This document shows, piece after piece, positions 51,276-59,749 of a stretch of DNA of 64,000 bases. The position numbers were made by a program, and so were the translations under genes. Numbering within the stretch: position 1 is the stretch's first letter; the number at the start of each line of letters is the position of its first letter. This stretch comes from Rhizobium aethiopicum (GTDB lineage Bacteria > Pseudomonadota > Alphaproteobacteria > Rhizobiales > Rhizobiaceae). The notes under the pieces are model-generated. The model made no database searches, was not told where the DNA came from, and saw nothing but the letters and a program-made list of their open reading frames with translations. Where the stretch lies: positions 1 through 64,000 of the forward strand of contig NZ_JACIFV010000006.1 of the NCBI RefSeq assembly GCF_014197535.1, written 5' to 3'.

Positions 51276-52154
51276 CTACGGCAAAAACAGCACATTGTAC
51301 TGATCGAACTCGTCAGGCAGATCCCGCACCTTCATCTCCACCTCGCGGTCTTCGAACAGCACGACACAATCTTCGTAAAATCCCGACAGCATCGCTATGA
51401 AGTCTTTTGTGCCCTCGCGCCCGTAGAACAGCGGCGTGAACTCCATGTGGAGCGGCACGCGGCGGGCAAGCAGCGGCTGCATCGAGCGGCAGGCGACCGG
51501 CTCGTAGCCTTCGATATCCATCCAGACAAGACCGATTGCGGCGGGGTCGATCGAGAGGCCGGCGAGGATTTCGGAAACCGGCTTCACCGGCACGCTGATC
51601 TTCCGGTCTGTCGGGCTCTGACGGATGGCGCTGCTCTTGCCGTGATTGTTGAGGTTGAGGAAAAAGTCGATCTCGCCTGCGTGTTCGCCGGCGGCGCAAT
51701 TGACGAGCCGGACCTTCTCCTCCAGCCGGTTCTGGCGGATGTTGAGTTCAAGCAGCGGGAAATTGCGCGGATCGGGCTCGACGCTGACGATCTTGATGTA
51801 AGCGCCGCTCAAGGCGAAATAGACGGTCTGGGTGCCGATATTGCCGCCGATCTCGAGCAGCGTCGCATCCTTCCTGAGCAGGCCGCGCTCGCGCAGGATG
51901 GCGATCAGCCGGTCGACGGCGTCGCGCTCGAAATGGCCCTTACGGAAGACCTTGCGGCCGATATAGTCGGAAGGCGAGAAGGTCATCAGATGATCACCGG
52001 CATCGACTGTCATCGAGACGACGCGCGGGCCGATATTCTCGATCAGCAGGCGACGGCCGAGACGGGTGTCGAAGAAGCGCGAGGCGGCTCTATTGCGCGC
52101 CTTGCGCAGCCGGCGGCTCCAATATTTGGCGGTGAGCCAGGGCTTGCCGTGCAT
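51276..52154 (-). CDS. FkbM family methyltransferase
   Basis: 292 residues. The SAM-binding motif LLEIGGNIGTQTVYFALSGA and IVSVEPDPRNFPLLELNIRQ, then WMDIEGYEPVACRSMQPLLA, are hallmarks of FkbM. Members add a methyl group to hydroxyls of sugars, polyketides or other small molecules. The basic N-terminal stretch is RRLRKARNRAA. The start overlaps the stop of the upstream cyclase gene by one base, so the two are probably co-transcribed. The methyl acceptor is unknown; surface glycan is plausible. Confidence 0.88.
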   Translation of the reverse strand: MHGKPWLTAKYWSRRLRKARNRAASRFFDTRLGRRLLIENIGPRVVSMTVDAGDHLMTFSPSDYIGRKVFRKGHFERDAVDRLIAILRERGLLRKDATLLEIGGNIGTQTVYFALSGAYIKIVSVEPDPRNFPLLELNIRQNRLEEKVRLVNCAAGEHAGEIDFFLNLNNHGKSSAIRQSPTDRKISVPVKPVSEILAGLSIDPAAIGLVWMDIEGYEPVACRSMQPLLARRVPLHMEFTPLFYGREGTKDFIAMLSGFYEDCVVLFEDREVEMKVRDLPDEFDQYNVLFLP

Positions 52155-53869
52155 CAGGCTTTTCCTTCGAGCGGTTCTGCCGCTTTCTCTCTCGGAACGA
52201 CATAAACTTTCAAGGGCAGGGCGCGGCCGCGCACGCTGATTTCACGGCTTTCGATGCCGGCAAGATCGGCGGCGGCAAGTCTGGCCACAGGCTCGGAGAA
52301 GACGATCGCCGCGTCGAACTCCTTGGCCGCACTTTCCAGCCGGCTCGCGACATTCACCGTATCGCCGATCGCGGTCATGCTGCGCACCCGGCCATATCCC
52401 ATCGTGCCGACGACGGCCGGGCCGGTGTGGATGCCGATGGCGATGCGCAGCGGCAACGTCAGTTCCTCGGCCAGTTCGGCGGCGAGTTTCTCGATCCCCA
52501 CGACGATCGCCGCCGCCGCGTCGAGCGCTTGGCGGCAGGCTTCCTCCGGTGCGGCGTTGAGGCCGAAGAGCGCCATGGCGCCGTCGCCGATGAACTTGTC
52601 GAGCCGGCCGCCCGCTTGCTCCACCGCCTTGCCGATGATGGCGAAATAGCGGTTCAGCAGGAAGACGACGTCGAAGGGCAGGCGCGTTTCCGTCAGCGTG
52701 GTGAAATGACGGATATCGACGAAGAGCACGACGATTTCACGCTCGCGGCCGGGGCTCGTCTCCTGGCTGTTGGCGGGAAGAGCCGCCTCGACGGCCGGCA
52801 CGAGAAGGGGCGCGACCGCGACGTCGGCATCCGGCCGAAGCTGGCAGGCGAGGCGGACGTCAGGGCCGGCATTGATGCGTTTCAGTGTCGTCTGTTCCAG
52901 CTTGTCTGGCGGCGGCAGCTTCTGGTAATCGCCAAGAATCTGCACCCGGCAGGTGGAGCACTGGCCCTTGCCGCCGCAGACCGAATAATGCGGCAGACCG
53001 CCGAGCCGGCTCGCCTCCAGCACCGTGAACCCACGCGGCACGCGGATCACTTCGCCGCCCGGATAGTGCACGGCGACCTGATCGAGACGCTCCTTCAGCC
53101 TGCGCCGGGTGCGGGCGGCAACGACGATGATCAGCGAGGCCGAGAAGGCGCCGTAGAGCCCGGCGCGGACCATGGCGATGTGGCTGCGAATCGCGGGGTC
53201 GGAGACATAGTGGGAGTTCACCGTCGTCGCGTAAGGCTCGATCGAGGTCAGCTGATAGGCGGGGTCGGCAAGGGTGCGGCCCATTTCGACGAAGCCGAGC
53301 AGCGACAGCACCGGCACGAGGATCGCCAGCGCCAGCAACAGCGGTGCGAAACCGCCGTACCAGGGGCGGTAACGCAGCCAGTAATGGATGCCGATGCAGC
53401 CGTGGATCCACACCGCGATCAGGCCGAGTGCCTGGCGCACGCCCGTCGCCGGCGTCCGCAGCCACAACATGCTGACGATCGTCTCGTAATTGTCGATATA
53501 GCCGTAGAGTTCATGAGCGATGCGGGTGCCGATGACGTGATCGATCAGAAGCAGCGGGATCAGCAGGCCGAGCACCATCTGGGTTGCTTCCCCCTTGGGC
53601 ATGACCAGGCTGCGCCTGATGTAGATGGCGCGCAGCACCAGCGTCACATGGACGAGGACCGATCCATAGAACAGGACGGTGCCGACGGGATTGCGCCAGA
53701 GGGCCAGGAAAAGATGGCGCGCCTTGTCGGCTGCGGCGAACGAAACGAGTCCGAGCGCATGGTTCGACAAATGCAAGAGGACGAAGACGAAAATGACCAG
53801 CCCCGAACCGAGCCTTGCCCTTCTGATCGAGCGTTCCGAAAAAATCCCTGTGACCGAGGCCGTCGTCAT
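52154..53869 (-). CDS. Membrane-bound adenylate/guanylate cyclase with ferredoxin domain
   Basis: 571 residues, three modules. (1) Six membrane segments at about 15-255, rich in His (LLHLSNHALGL; VHVTLVLRA; IHGCIGIHYWLRY), resembling a b-type cytochrome membrane domain. (2) A plant-type [2Fe-2S] ferredoxin at about 265-360 with the ligands in CGGKGQCSTC plus a later Cys in ACQL. (3) A class III cyclase at about 375-555 with metal Asp in VVLFVDIRHFTTLTE and FIGDGAMALFG, then IGIHTGPAVVGTMGYG and GDTVNVASRLE. The arrangement suggests a cyclase whose activity responds to electron flow or redox state at the membrane. Related three-module cyclases are known from rhizobia; their signal is not settled. 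Co-transcribed with the FkbM gene. Confidence 0.9.
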   Translation of the reverse strand: MTTASVTGIFSERSIRRARLGSGLVIFVFVLLHLSNHALGLVSFAAADKARHLFLALWRNPVGTVLFYGSVLVHVTLVLRAIYIRRSLVMPKGEATQMVLGLLIPLLLIDHVIGTRIAHELYGYIDNYETIVSMLWLRTPATGVRQALGLIAVWIHGCIGIHYWLRYRPWYGGFAPLLLALAILVPVLSLLGFVEMGRTLADPAYQLTSIEPYATTVNSHYVSDPAIRSHIAMVRAGLYGAFSASLIIVVAARTRRRLKERLDQVAVHYPGGEVIRVPRGFTVLEASRLGGLPHYSVCGGKGQCSTCRVQILGDYQKLPPPDKLEQTTLKRINAGPDVRLACQLRPDADVAVAPLLVPAVEAALPANSQETSPGREREIVVLFVDIRHFTTLTETRLPFDVVFLLNRYFAIIGKAVEQAGGRLDKFIGDGAMALFGLNAAPEEACRQALDAAAAIVVGIEKLAAELAEELTLPLRIAIGIHTGPAVVGTMGYGRVRSMTAIGDTVNVASRLESAAKEFDAAIVFSEPVARLAAADLAGIESREISVRGRALPLKVYVVPREKAAEPLEGKA

Positions 53870-53978
53870 TCATTCCCGTTCTTGTCGATGCAACCGCAGG
53901 CCCATAGAGATGGGGAAAGAGGCGGAATTGCTTCCATTGCGATCACATTGCATATGCTTATGCGCAAGTTTTCGGGAA

Positions 53979-54005
53979 GGCGGCAATAACGGATTTCTTG
54001 CCGCC
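53979..54005. other. Perfect 8-bp hairpin in a divergent intergenic region
   Basis: GGCGGCAA / TTGCCGCC with an 11-nt loop lies between the divergent cyclase and glycosyltransferase genes. There is no T run, so it may be an operator or a leader structure. The region 53870-54141 contains no gene. Confidence 0.35.
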
Positions 54006-54141
54006 AGCTACGATGGCGCAAACCATGGGCGGGCTGAATGCGACCTCCTCATCCATCTAGCTGATTTGGTTGTGGATTCGGATAATCAATGATCGCCCGT
54101 GGAAACCGATTGGAAACAGTGTGTCTATGCGAGGGATGCGC

Positions 54142-55230
54142 ATGCGGATCGCCTTCTATGCGCCGATGAAATCGCCGAACCATCCTGTGCCCTCGGGCGA
54201 CCGGCTGATGGCGCGGCTGCTGATCCGGGCATTGCAGCTTGCCGGGCATCAGGTCGAGGTCGTCTCCGAATTCCGCACCCATGCCGCGACGCCCGAGGCG
54301 GCGGCAGCGCTCGAACCCGCGATCTCAGCCGAATTGGCGCGGTTGCGGGCGAAATGGCAAGAAGAGCCTCGGCCGGATCTCTGGTTCTGCTACCACCCCT
54401 ATTACAAATCGCCCGATCCCTTCGGGCCGGTGATCTCAGCCGAATTCGCCATTCCCTATGTCACCGCCGAGGCCTCCTATGCGGCAAAACGCGACCGGAC
54501 CGGTTGGGCGGCCCGTCAGAAGCGCGTGGGCAAGGCGGTCATGCAGGCGAAGGTCAATATCGGCTTCACCGAGCGTGACCGGGCCGGGCTTTCGGCCGCC
54601 TTTCCGCCGGCGCGGCTTGCGGCTCTCAAACCGTTCATCGATCCGGCGCTGTTCGAGACCGTGTCTCCGGCACCCGATCCCAGCCGGCTGATGACCGTCG
54701 CGATGATGCGGGCCGGCGACAAGATGGAAAGCTACGCGATGCTCGCAAAAGCATTGCGGCTGATCGAAGACCGGCCATGGACCCTTTCGGTCATCGGTAA
54801 TGGGCCGATGCGCCCGGAGGTGGAGGCGCTGTTTGCCGGCTTTGCCGGCCGCATCGAGTGGCTGGGCGAGCGGAGTGAGACCGAGATCGCCGGCCTGCTC
54901 GCGCGTGGCGGCATCTACGTCTGGCCCGGCTGCGGCGAGGCCTATGGTCTTGCCTATCTCGAGGCGCAGGCCGCCGGCCTGCCTGTCGTGGCGCAGCAGA
55001 CGGCGGGCGTGCCCGCCGTGGTCGAGGCCGGCGTCACCGGCCTGCTGACGCCGGAGGGCGATGTCGCCGCCTATGCCGAGGCCGTCGCGGCCCTGCTCGG
55101 CGACGGGCAAAAGCGCGAAGCGATGGGACAGGCGGCGCGGCGCTTCGTGCTCGAGGAGCGCTCGCTGGCGACGGCTGCCCGCGCTTTGGACGAGATTTTG
55201 CGCAGCAGCGCAGGAACAGGAGTGAGGTGA
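54142..55230 (+). CDS. Glycosyltransferase family 4 protein
   Basis: 362 residues. It begins RIAFYAPMKSPNHPVPSGDR, a pattern shared by GT4 enzymes. The donor-binding half contains MTVAMMRAGDKMESYAMLAK and VWPGCGEAYGLAYLEAQAAG, with the EX7E-like spacing, then VPAVVEAGVTGLL. It probably adds a sugar to a lipid-linked or surface glycan. Three in-frame ATGs lie close together; the one at 54142 has GAGGG at a good distance. The stop overlaps the start of the deacetylase gene (TGATG), so the two act together. Confidence 0.87.
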   Translation: MRIAFYAPMKSPNHPVPSGDRLMARLLIRALQLAGHQVEVVSEFRTHAATPEAAAALEPAISAELARLRAKWQEEPRPDLWFCYHPYYKSPDPFGPVISAEFAIPYVTAEASYAAKRDRTGWAARQKRVGKAVMQAKVNIGFTERDRAGLSAAFPPARLAALKPFIDPALFETVSPAPDPSRLMTVAMMRAGDKMESYAMLAKALRLIEDRPWTLSVIGNGPMRPEVEALFAGFAGRIEWLGERSETEIAGLLARGGIYVWPGCGEAYGLAYLEAQAAGLPVVAQQTAGVPAVVEAGVTGLLTPEGDVAAYAEAVAALLGDGQKREAMGQAARRFVLEERSLATAARALDEILRSSAGTGVR

Positions 55231-55982
55231 TGAGCGAAGGGATAAGCTGGGAACCGCTGCGCCGCGAGCTCGACAGCTGGCGCGCCGCCGGCCGCGTGGC
55301 GCGGCTCTGGCTGCGCGACGACGATGCCGTCGAGCCGACGCCCGATCTGGAGCAGCTGCTGGCGCTGACCGGCGGTCACGGGATTTCGCTGACCCTTGCC
55401 GTTATTCCTGCGCTGACCGGCGAGGCATTGGCCGCGCGTCTGGCGGAGGAGGCGGGCGTTGCTGTCGCTGTGCATGGCTGGTCGCACACCAATCACGCCA
55501 GGCAGGAGCGCAAGAAACAGGAACTCGGCGGCGAACGGGCGGCCGAGGTGGTGCTCGGCGAGCTGCGTGCAGGATGGCAGCGCTTGAAGCGGCTGCATCC
55601 CGCCCGCTTCGTGCCGGTGCTGGTGCCGCCGTGGAACCGGATCGACGCCACGCTGATCCCGGCATTGCCTGAACTCGGCTTTGCGGCGCTCTCGGTGTAC
55701 GGGCGGGCAAGAGAGGGCGGGCCGATCCCGCTTCTCAACACCCATATCGACATTATCGACTGGCACGGCACGCGCGGCGGCCGCAGCGCGGAGGAACTGG
55801 TGACCGAATTGGTTGCGGAACTCCGCGACCGGTTTGCCGGCAACGACGAGCCGATCGGCGTGCTCACCCATCATCTGGTGCATGATGATGCGGCTTGGGA
55901 TTTCCTGGCGGCTTTGTTTGCGGCGACGGCTCGTCACCCTGCCGTCGCTTGGTCGTCGGCGCCAGAACTCCTGCAAGATTAG
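55230..55982 (+). CDS. Polysaccharide deacetylase-like protein
   Basis: 250 residues. It resembles carbohydrate esterase 4-type proteins: a metal-binding Asp cluster in ARLWLRDDDAVEPTPDLEQL and the His motif in VHGWSHTNHAR, then VLVPPWNRID. The C-terminal GVLTHHLVHDD is the second catalytic His region. It may remove N-acetyl groups from a sugar polymer. No signal peptide is visible, so it is either cytosolic or exported by another route. Translationally coupled to the glycosyltransferase gene before it. Confidence 0.8.
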   Translation: MSEGISWEPLRRELDSWRAAGRVARLWLRDDDAVEPTPDLEQLLALTGGHGISLTLAVIPALTGEALAARLAEEAGVAVAVHGWSHTNHARQERKKQELGGERAAEVVLGELRAGWQRLKRLHPARFVPVLVPPWNRIDATLIPALPELGFAALSVYGRAREGGPIPLLNTHIDIIDWHGTRGGRSAEELVTELVAELRDRFAGNDEPIGVLTHHLVHDDAAWDFLAALFAATARHPAVAWSSAPELLQD

Positions 55983-55990
55983 GCTATCGA

Positions 55991-56866
55991 TCAGCCGGCG
56001 TGAACACGCCCGAGGAAATCTCGCATGAGCGCTGCGACTTCATCCAGATGCGTCTCGAGCAGCCAATGCCCGCCGTCGAGCAGATGCAGTTCGGCGTCCG
56101 GCAGATCGCGGAGATAGGCGCGTGCCGACTTTTCCGGCATATAGTGGTCGTTCGGCCCCCAGACGATCAGGGTCGGCGGCCGGTATTCTCTGAGATATTT
56201 CCGGTGCTCGGGGAACCAGGCGCGGTTCTCCTTCAATCCGGCGATCAGGTCGATGGCGATTTCCTTGCGCTGCGGCGTGATCAGCGACCAGTGCAGCCGC
56301 CAGAGATCCGGTGGGATCGTGTCGACCAGAGGCGGCGGCAGGTCGTTGAGAAACTCCTCCTTCAACGTCTCCTCGTTGATTGCTTGCGCCAGCGCCTTCC
56401 TCATCTCGGCGCGCGGGAGCGCCCACGTCGCTTCGATATCGGCATATTTCGGGCCGAGCGCATCCTCATAGGGAATATCGCCATTCTGGATGATCAGCGC
56501 CACGATGCGGCTGGGATTTCTGATTGCCAGCCGCGCTCCGATCGGCGAGCCGAAATCGTGGAGATAGAGGGCGAAGCGGTCGACATCGAGCGCGCCGACA
56601 AAAGCCTCCAGCCAGGCGGCATAGCCATCGAAGCTGTAACTGAAATCGTCGGGCGTGCCGCTATAGCCCGCGCCGGGGAAATCCGGGGCGATCAGGCGCC
56701 AGCGGTCGGCAAGCCGCGGCATGAGATTGCGAAATTCGTAGGACGAGCAGGGATAGCCGTGCGGCAGCAACAGAACCGGCGCGTCCGGCGGACCGGCCTC
56801 ACGGTAAAAGGTCTCAATGCCTGCGATCGTAACGAGCTTATGTCGGACGGGCGTGGCCAAGCTCAC
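55991..56866 (-). CDS. Alpha/beta hydrolase, haloalkane dehalogenase/epoxide hydrolase type
   Basis: 291 residues. LLPHGYPCSSYEFRNLMPRL contains the oxyanion HG-P motif. The nucleophile elbow LHDFGSPIGARLA has Asp instead of Ser, as in haloalkane dehalogenases and epoxide hydrolases. PTLIVWGPNDHYMP provides the acid, and the catalytic His is in LDGGHWLLETH. The GTG start overlaps the stop of the upstream GFA gene by four bases and has GAGGAGG ahead of it. The substrate is unknown. Confidence 0.85.
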   Translation of the reverse strand: MSLATPVRHKLVTIAGIETFYREAGPPDAPVLLLPHGYPCSSYEFRNLMPRLADRWRLIAPDFPGAGYSGTPDDFSYSFDGYAAWLEAFVGALDVDRFALYLHDFGSPIGARLAIRNPSRIVALIIQNGDIPYEDALGPKYADIEATWALPRAEMRKALAQAINEETLKEEFLNDLPPPLVDTIPPDLWRLHWSLITPQRKEIAIDLIAGLKENRAWFPEHRKYLREYRPPTLIVWGPNDHYMPEKSARAYLRDLPDAELHLLDGGHWLLETHLDEVAALMRDFLGRVHAG

Positions 56867-57237
56867 GTTCGGTCCTCCTCATACTGCTCTGCGCCCTCGA
56901 CCGGTCGCAGCCACGTCTCGCGGCGTTTGACCCAGAGTTCATAGCGCGGCGTGAGCAGCGTCGGCGCCTGCGAGAGGATGCCGAGCTTGATTTCCGCCTC
57001 TTGGTCATCGGCAGAAAACAGCCGCGAACCGCATCCGGTGCAGAAGCATCGGCCGTGGAATTCGCCGGTTTCACCGGAATGTTCGAACTGGCCGGCGGGC
57101 CAGACTCCGTAAAAGGTGAAGGCCGAACCGCTTTCCTTTCGGCAGTCGGTGCAGTGACAAATGCCGACGCGCAGCGGTTCGCCACGAACAGAAAGCTGCA
57201 CCTGGCCGCAAAGGCACTGTCCGGAGAGCACGGTCAT
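56863..57237 (-). CDS. GFA family zinc-binding protein
   Basis: 124 residues. Zinc ligands are in GQCLCGQVQLSVRG, CHCTDCRKESGS and CFCTGCGSRLF, typical of the GFA family. Shorter than the relative at 42004-42504. It is coupled to the alpha/beta hydrolase gene by a four-base overlap, suggesting a shared detoxification step, which remains a guess. Confidence 0.87.
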   Translation of the reverse strand: MTVLSGQCLCGQVQLSVRGEPLRVGICHCTDCRKESGSAFTFYGVWPAGQFEHSGETGEFHGRCFCTGCGSRLFSADDQEAEIKLGILSQAPTLLTPRYELWVKRRETWLRPVEGAEQYEEDRT

Positions 57238-57314
57238 GGCGGATACCCCGTTTCATGGATCTTGCGCTGCCGGGGAAACGGCCGGACCCGGCATCTGTTC
57301 CGTCAGGAAAGGCG

Positions 57315-58145
57315 CTAGATCACCACGGTCTGGTTGTCGCGCGCGGCGAAGGCGCCGGGGAAAGCGGCCTCAGCCTGCGCTTCCATCTCGGCCAGCTGTT
57401 CGTCCGTGCGGGAGGGCGCGTGGTGGAACAGGGCGAAGCGCTTGGCGCCCGCCATTTTGGCAAGCTCGGTGCCGTGCTCCCAGGTCGAGTGGCCGAAGCC
57501 CTTGAAACGCTGCATCTCGTCTTCATTGTAGGTGCAATCGTAGACGACGAGATCGGCGCCCCGCATCATCTCCAGCGAGACCGGATCATAGCTGCCGGGG
57601 ATATGCTCGATATCGTAGATCAGAGCGATCGAACGGCCCTGCCATTCGATGCGGTAGCCGATGGCGCCGCCCGGATGGTTCAACGTGAACGTCCTGATCT
57701 CGATGCCCTCATGCGGCTTCAGAATCTGGCCGGCATGGAAATCGCGGAAGTTCATCGTCGCCTGGCAGATGTCGGTCTTGACCGGAAACCAGGGCGGACT
57801 GATGAACTGCTCGACCATTTCCCGCGTGCTCATCTTGCCGTCGAGATGGCCGGACCAGATGTTGACGTTGATCGACGGATAATAGATCGCCTTGAAGAAG
57901 GGCAGGCCGATGATATGGTCGTAATGGCAGTGGCTGAAGAACAGATCCACGTCGCTGACGCCGTCGGCGAGCAGCGATAGCCCTGCCTCGCGCAGGCCCG
58001 AACCTGCGTCGAAAAGCAACCGATGTTTTCCGCAGCGAATCTCGATGCAGGAAGTGTTACCGCCGTAGCGATCGAACTCGGGGCCCGATACGGGAATACT
58101 GCCGCGGACGCCCCAAAATTTTATCTGAAACAGTTCTGTCGTCAT
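57315..58145 (-). CDS. MBL-fold metallo-hydrolase
   Basis: 276 residues. The N-terminal IKFWGVRGSIPVSGPEFDRY, then GGNTSCIEIRCG, and the metal motif FSHCHYDHIIGLPFF (HxHxDH) identify the metallo-beta-lactamase fold of the PhnP/cyclic-phosphodiesterase-like branch. Further ligands are in VVYDCTYNEDE and FGHSTWEHG, with FALFHHAPSR at the end. It probably hydrolyses a phosphodiester; a cyclic nucleotide substrate would fit the neighbourhood but is unproven. Confidence 0.85.
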   Translation of the reverse strand: MTTELFQIKFWGVRGSIPVSGPEFDRYGGNTSCIEIRCGKHRLLFDAGSGLREAGLSLLADGVSDVDLFFSHCHYDHIIGLPFFKAIYYPSINVNIWSGHLDGKMSTREMVEQFISPPWFPVKTDICQATMNFRDFHAGQILKPHEGIEIRTFTLNHPGGAIGYRIEWQGRSIALIYDIEHIPGSYDPVSLEMMRGADLVVYDCTYNEDEMQRFKGFGHSTWEHGTELAKMAGAKRFALFHHAPSRTDEQLAEMEAQAEAAFPGAFAARDNQTVVI

Positions 58146-58473
58146 CGTTTTTCAAACCGGCCTTCCCGCTTCGCCATCGTAATCATAGTTTATCCCGATG
58201 CGAAGCAGCAGAATTCCACGAGTTTGCCTGCGCCCCCTTTCGTTCTCCTAACCGCTAGCGGCAGAAGAAGTATATTCTCCTAAGCAATCGGCTTTCGCTT
58301 CGGAAAGCAACCCAGTATGGTTGGTTTTCGGTAAATGGGCTGTTCGGGCGGGGCGTTTTCCGCAAGTCATGCCTATTAGATGGTTGCACGCGATCGAAAA
58401 AGCAAATCGCCCCGCTTTCGCGCTCGAACCGCTGCCGCACGGCTTTGCCACAGCGCTGGCCGCAGCTGCAGTT
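58146..58473. other. 328-bp gap without a recognised gene
   Basis: No open frame with a ribosome site, tRNA-like fold or clear terminator was seen. It separates the MBL gene from pcaB; the pca operon transcript ends here. Confidence 0.4.
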
Positions 58474-59520
58474 TCAGGCCGTCCCAAGCCGCTTGATATT
58501 TCCGATCAGATCTCCGGCGAGCCGCAAGCTGGCGGCGGTCGCCATCGTCATCTGAGGTAGCAGCAGCCATTCGAGCGTCCAGGCCGCTCCCGAGCGTTCC
58601 TGTTCGTGGACGAGGGACTGGTGGATGCCGGAAAGTGCCGTGGCGTTGAAGCGGGCGAGCGAGACCAGGACTTCGGCGGCAACCGGATTCTGCTTGTGCG
58701 CCATCGCCGAGGAGGTGCCGCCGCCTGAGATTTCGATCTCGCCGCCGATCTCGGCGAGCAGCGCGATATCCTGCCCCATCTTGCCGAGGCTGCCGGAGAT
58801 CGAGGCGAACAGGCCGGCGATATCGGCGATCGGCAGACGCGCGCTCTGCCATTGCCTGATATCGGAGAGGCCGAGCTCCTGGGCGAGCGAAGCACGGACG
58901 GTCACAGCCTGCGGCCCGAGCTTGTCGAGCGTGCCGGCAGCACCGCCGAACTGGACGGGAAAACTCTGCTCAGTCAGGCGGTCGCGATAGGTCGCGAGCG
59001 GCGCGCGCCAGGTGTTGAGACGGTCGGAGACGCTGATCGCGATCGCCGCCTGCATGCGGGTATGGCCCATCAGCCGGTTGCCGCCGAACTGGCGGTCGAG
59101 CCCGTCGAGCGCTACGAGGACGGCGGAAAGCCGGCCGGCAAACAGGAAGACCACCGCCTTCAGTCGGATCATCAGGCTGGTGTCGATGACGTCCTGGCTG
59201 GTGGCGCCGAGATGCAGGTTTTTGCCCGCTTCCTCGCCGACCTCAGCGCGCAACTGCTTGACGAGATCGGGGACGACGACCCCGTCTTTCGCCGTTGCCG
59301 CGCGCAGGCTGGCGAGATCCGGAGAAAAGCCGGCGCAGGCTTCGGCAATCTTCCTTGCGGCTTCGCCGGGAATGAGGCCGTGCGCGGCTTCGGCCCTGGC
59401 GAGCGCCGCCTCGAAGGAGAGCATGGCGCGAATATCGGCTTCGGCGGAAAAATAGGGCGCGATTTCGTCGTCACCGACAAGGCCGGAGAGGAAGGGGTGG
59501 TCGAAGGGCGATGCGGTCAT
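58474..59520 (-). CDS. pcaB: 3-carboxy-cis,cis-muconate cycloisomerase
   Basis: 348 residues of the fumarase/aspartase superfamily. The signature loop is SGGGTSSAMAHKQNPVAAEV, and LHLGATSQDVIDTSLMIRLK is the conserved substrate region. It converts 3-carboxymuconate to 4-carboxymuconolactone in the protocatechuate pathway. The length is like other rhizobial PcaB and shorter than the about 450 residues of Pseudomonas enzymes. It is the last gene of pcaDCHGB, with 229 bp of palindromic repeats between it and pcaG. The ATG at 59520 opens the conserved FDHPFLSGLVGDDE. Confidence 0.95.
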   Translation of the reverse strand: MTASPFDHPFLSGLVGDDEIAPYFSAEADIRAMLSFEAALARAEAAHGLIPGEAARKIAEACAGFSPDLASLRAATAKDGVVVPDLVKQLRAEVGEEAGKNLHLGATSQDVIDTSLMIRLKAVVFLFAGRLSAVLVALDGLDRQFGGNRLMGHTRMQAAIAISVSDRLNTWRAPLATYRDRLTEQSFPVQFGGAAGTLDKLGPQAVTVRASLAQELGLSDIRQWQSARLPIADIAGLFASISGSLGKMGQDIALLAEIGGEIEISGGGTSSAMAHKQNPVAAEVLVSLARFNATALSGIHQSLVHEQERSGAAWTLEWLLLPQMTMATAASLRLAGDLIGNIKRLGTA

Positions 59521-59542
59521 GGTTTGCTCGTTTGTGGTGGTG

Positions 59543-59713
59543 GCGCCCTCATCCGGCTGCCGCCACCCCGGGGTCGAGCCACTGGTCTCGACCCGTCCTT
59601 CGGACCCCCGAGGGGAGAAGGGAAAGAGGCGGCGTCGGCGCCTTATGGGCAGGTTCTCTCGCGTGGCACTGTTCCCCTCTCCCCTCGGGGAGAGGGCAGG
59701 GTGAGGGGGCTGC
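59543..59713. repeat. Palindromic repeats inside the pca operon
   Basis: Between pcaG and pcaB: CCCTCATCCGGCTGCCGCCA (59546) and an inverted counterpart near 59671-59713 with CCCCTCTCCCCTCGGGGAGA and GGGTGAGGGGGC. A GTCGAG...CTCGAC palindrome lies at 59573-59592. No gene is present. Confidence 0.75.
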
Positions 59714-59749
59714 TTGCGCGGAATTCTCCGACAAGCAGCCGGCACACCC

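Noticed and set aside
53941..53970. CRP-like site before the cyclase gene
   Set aside because: Only TCACAT-like fragments; the TGTGA-N6-TCACA symmetry is absent.
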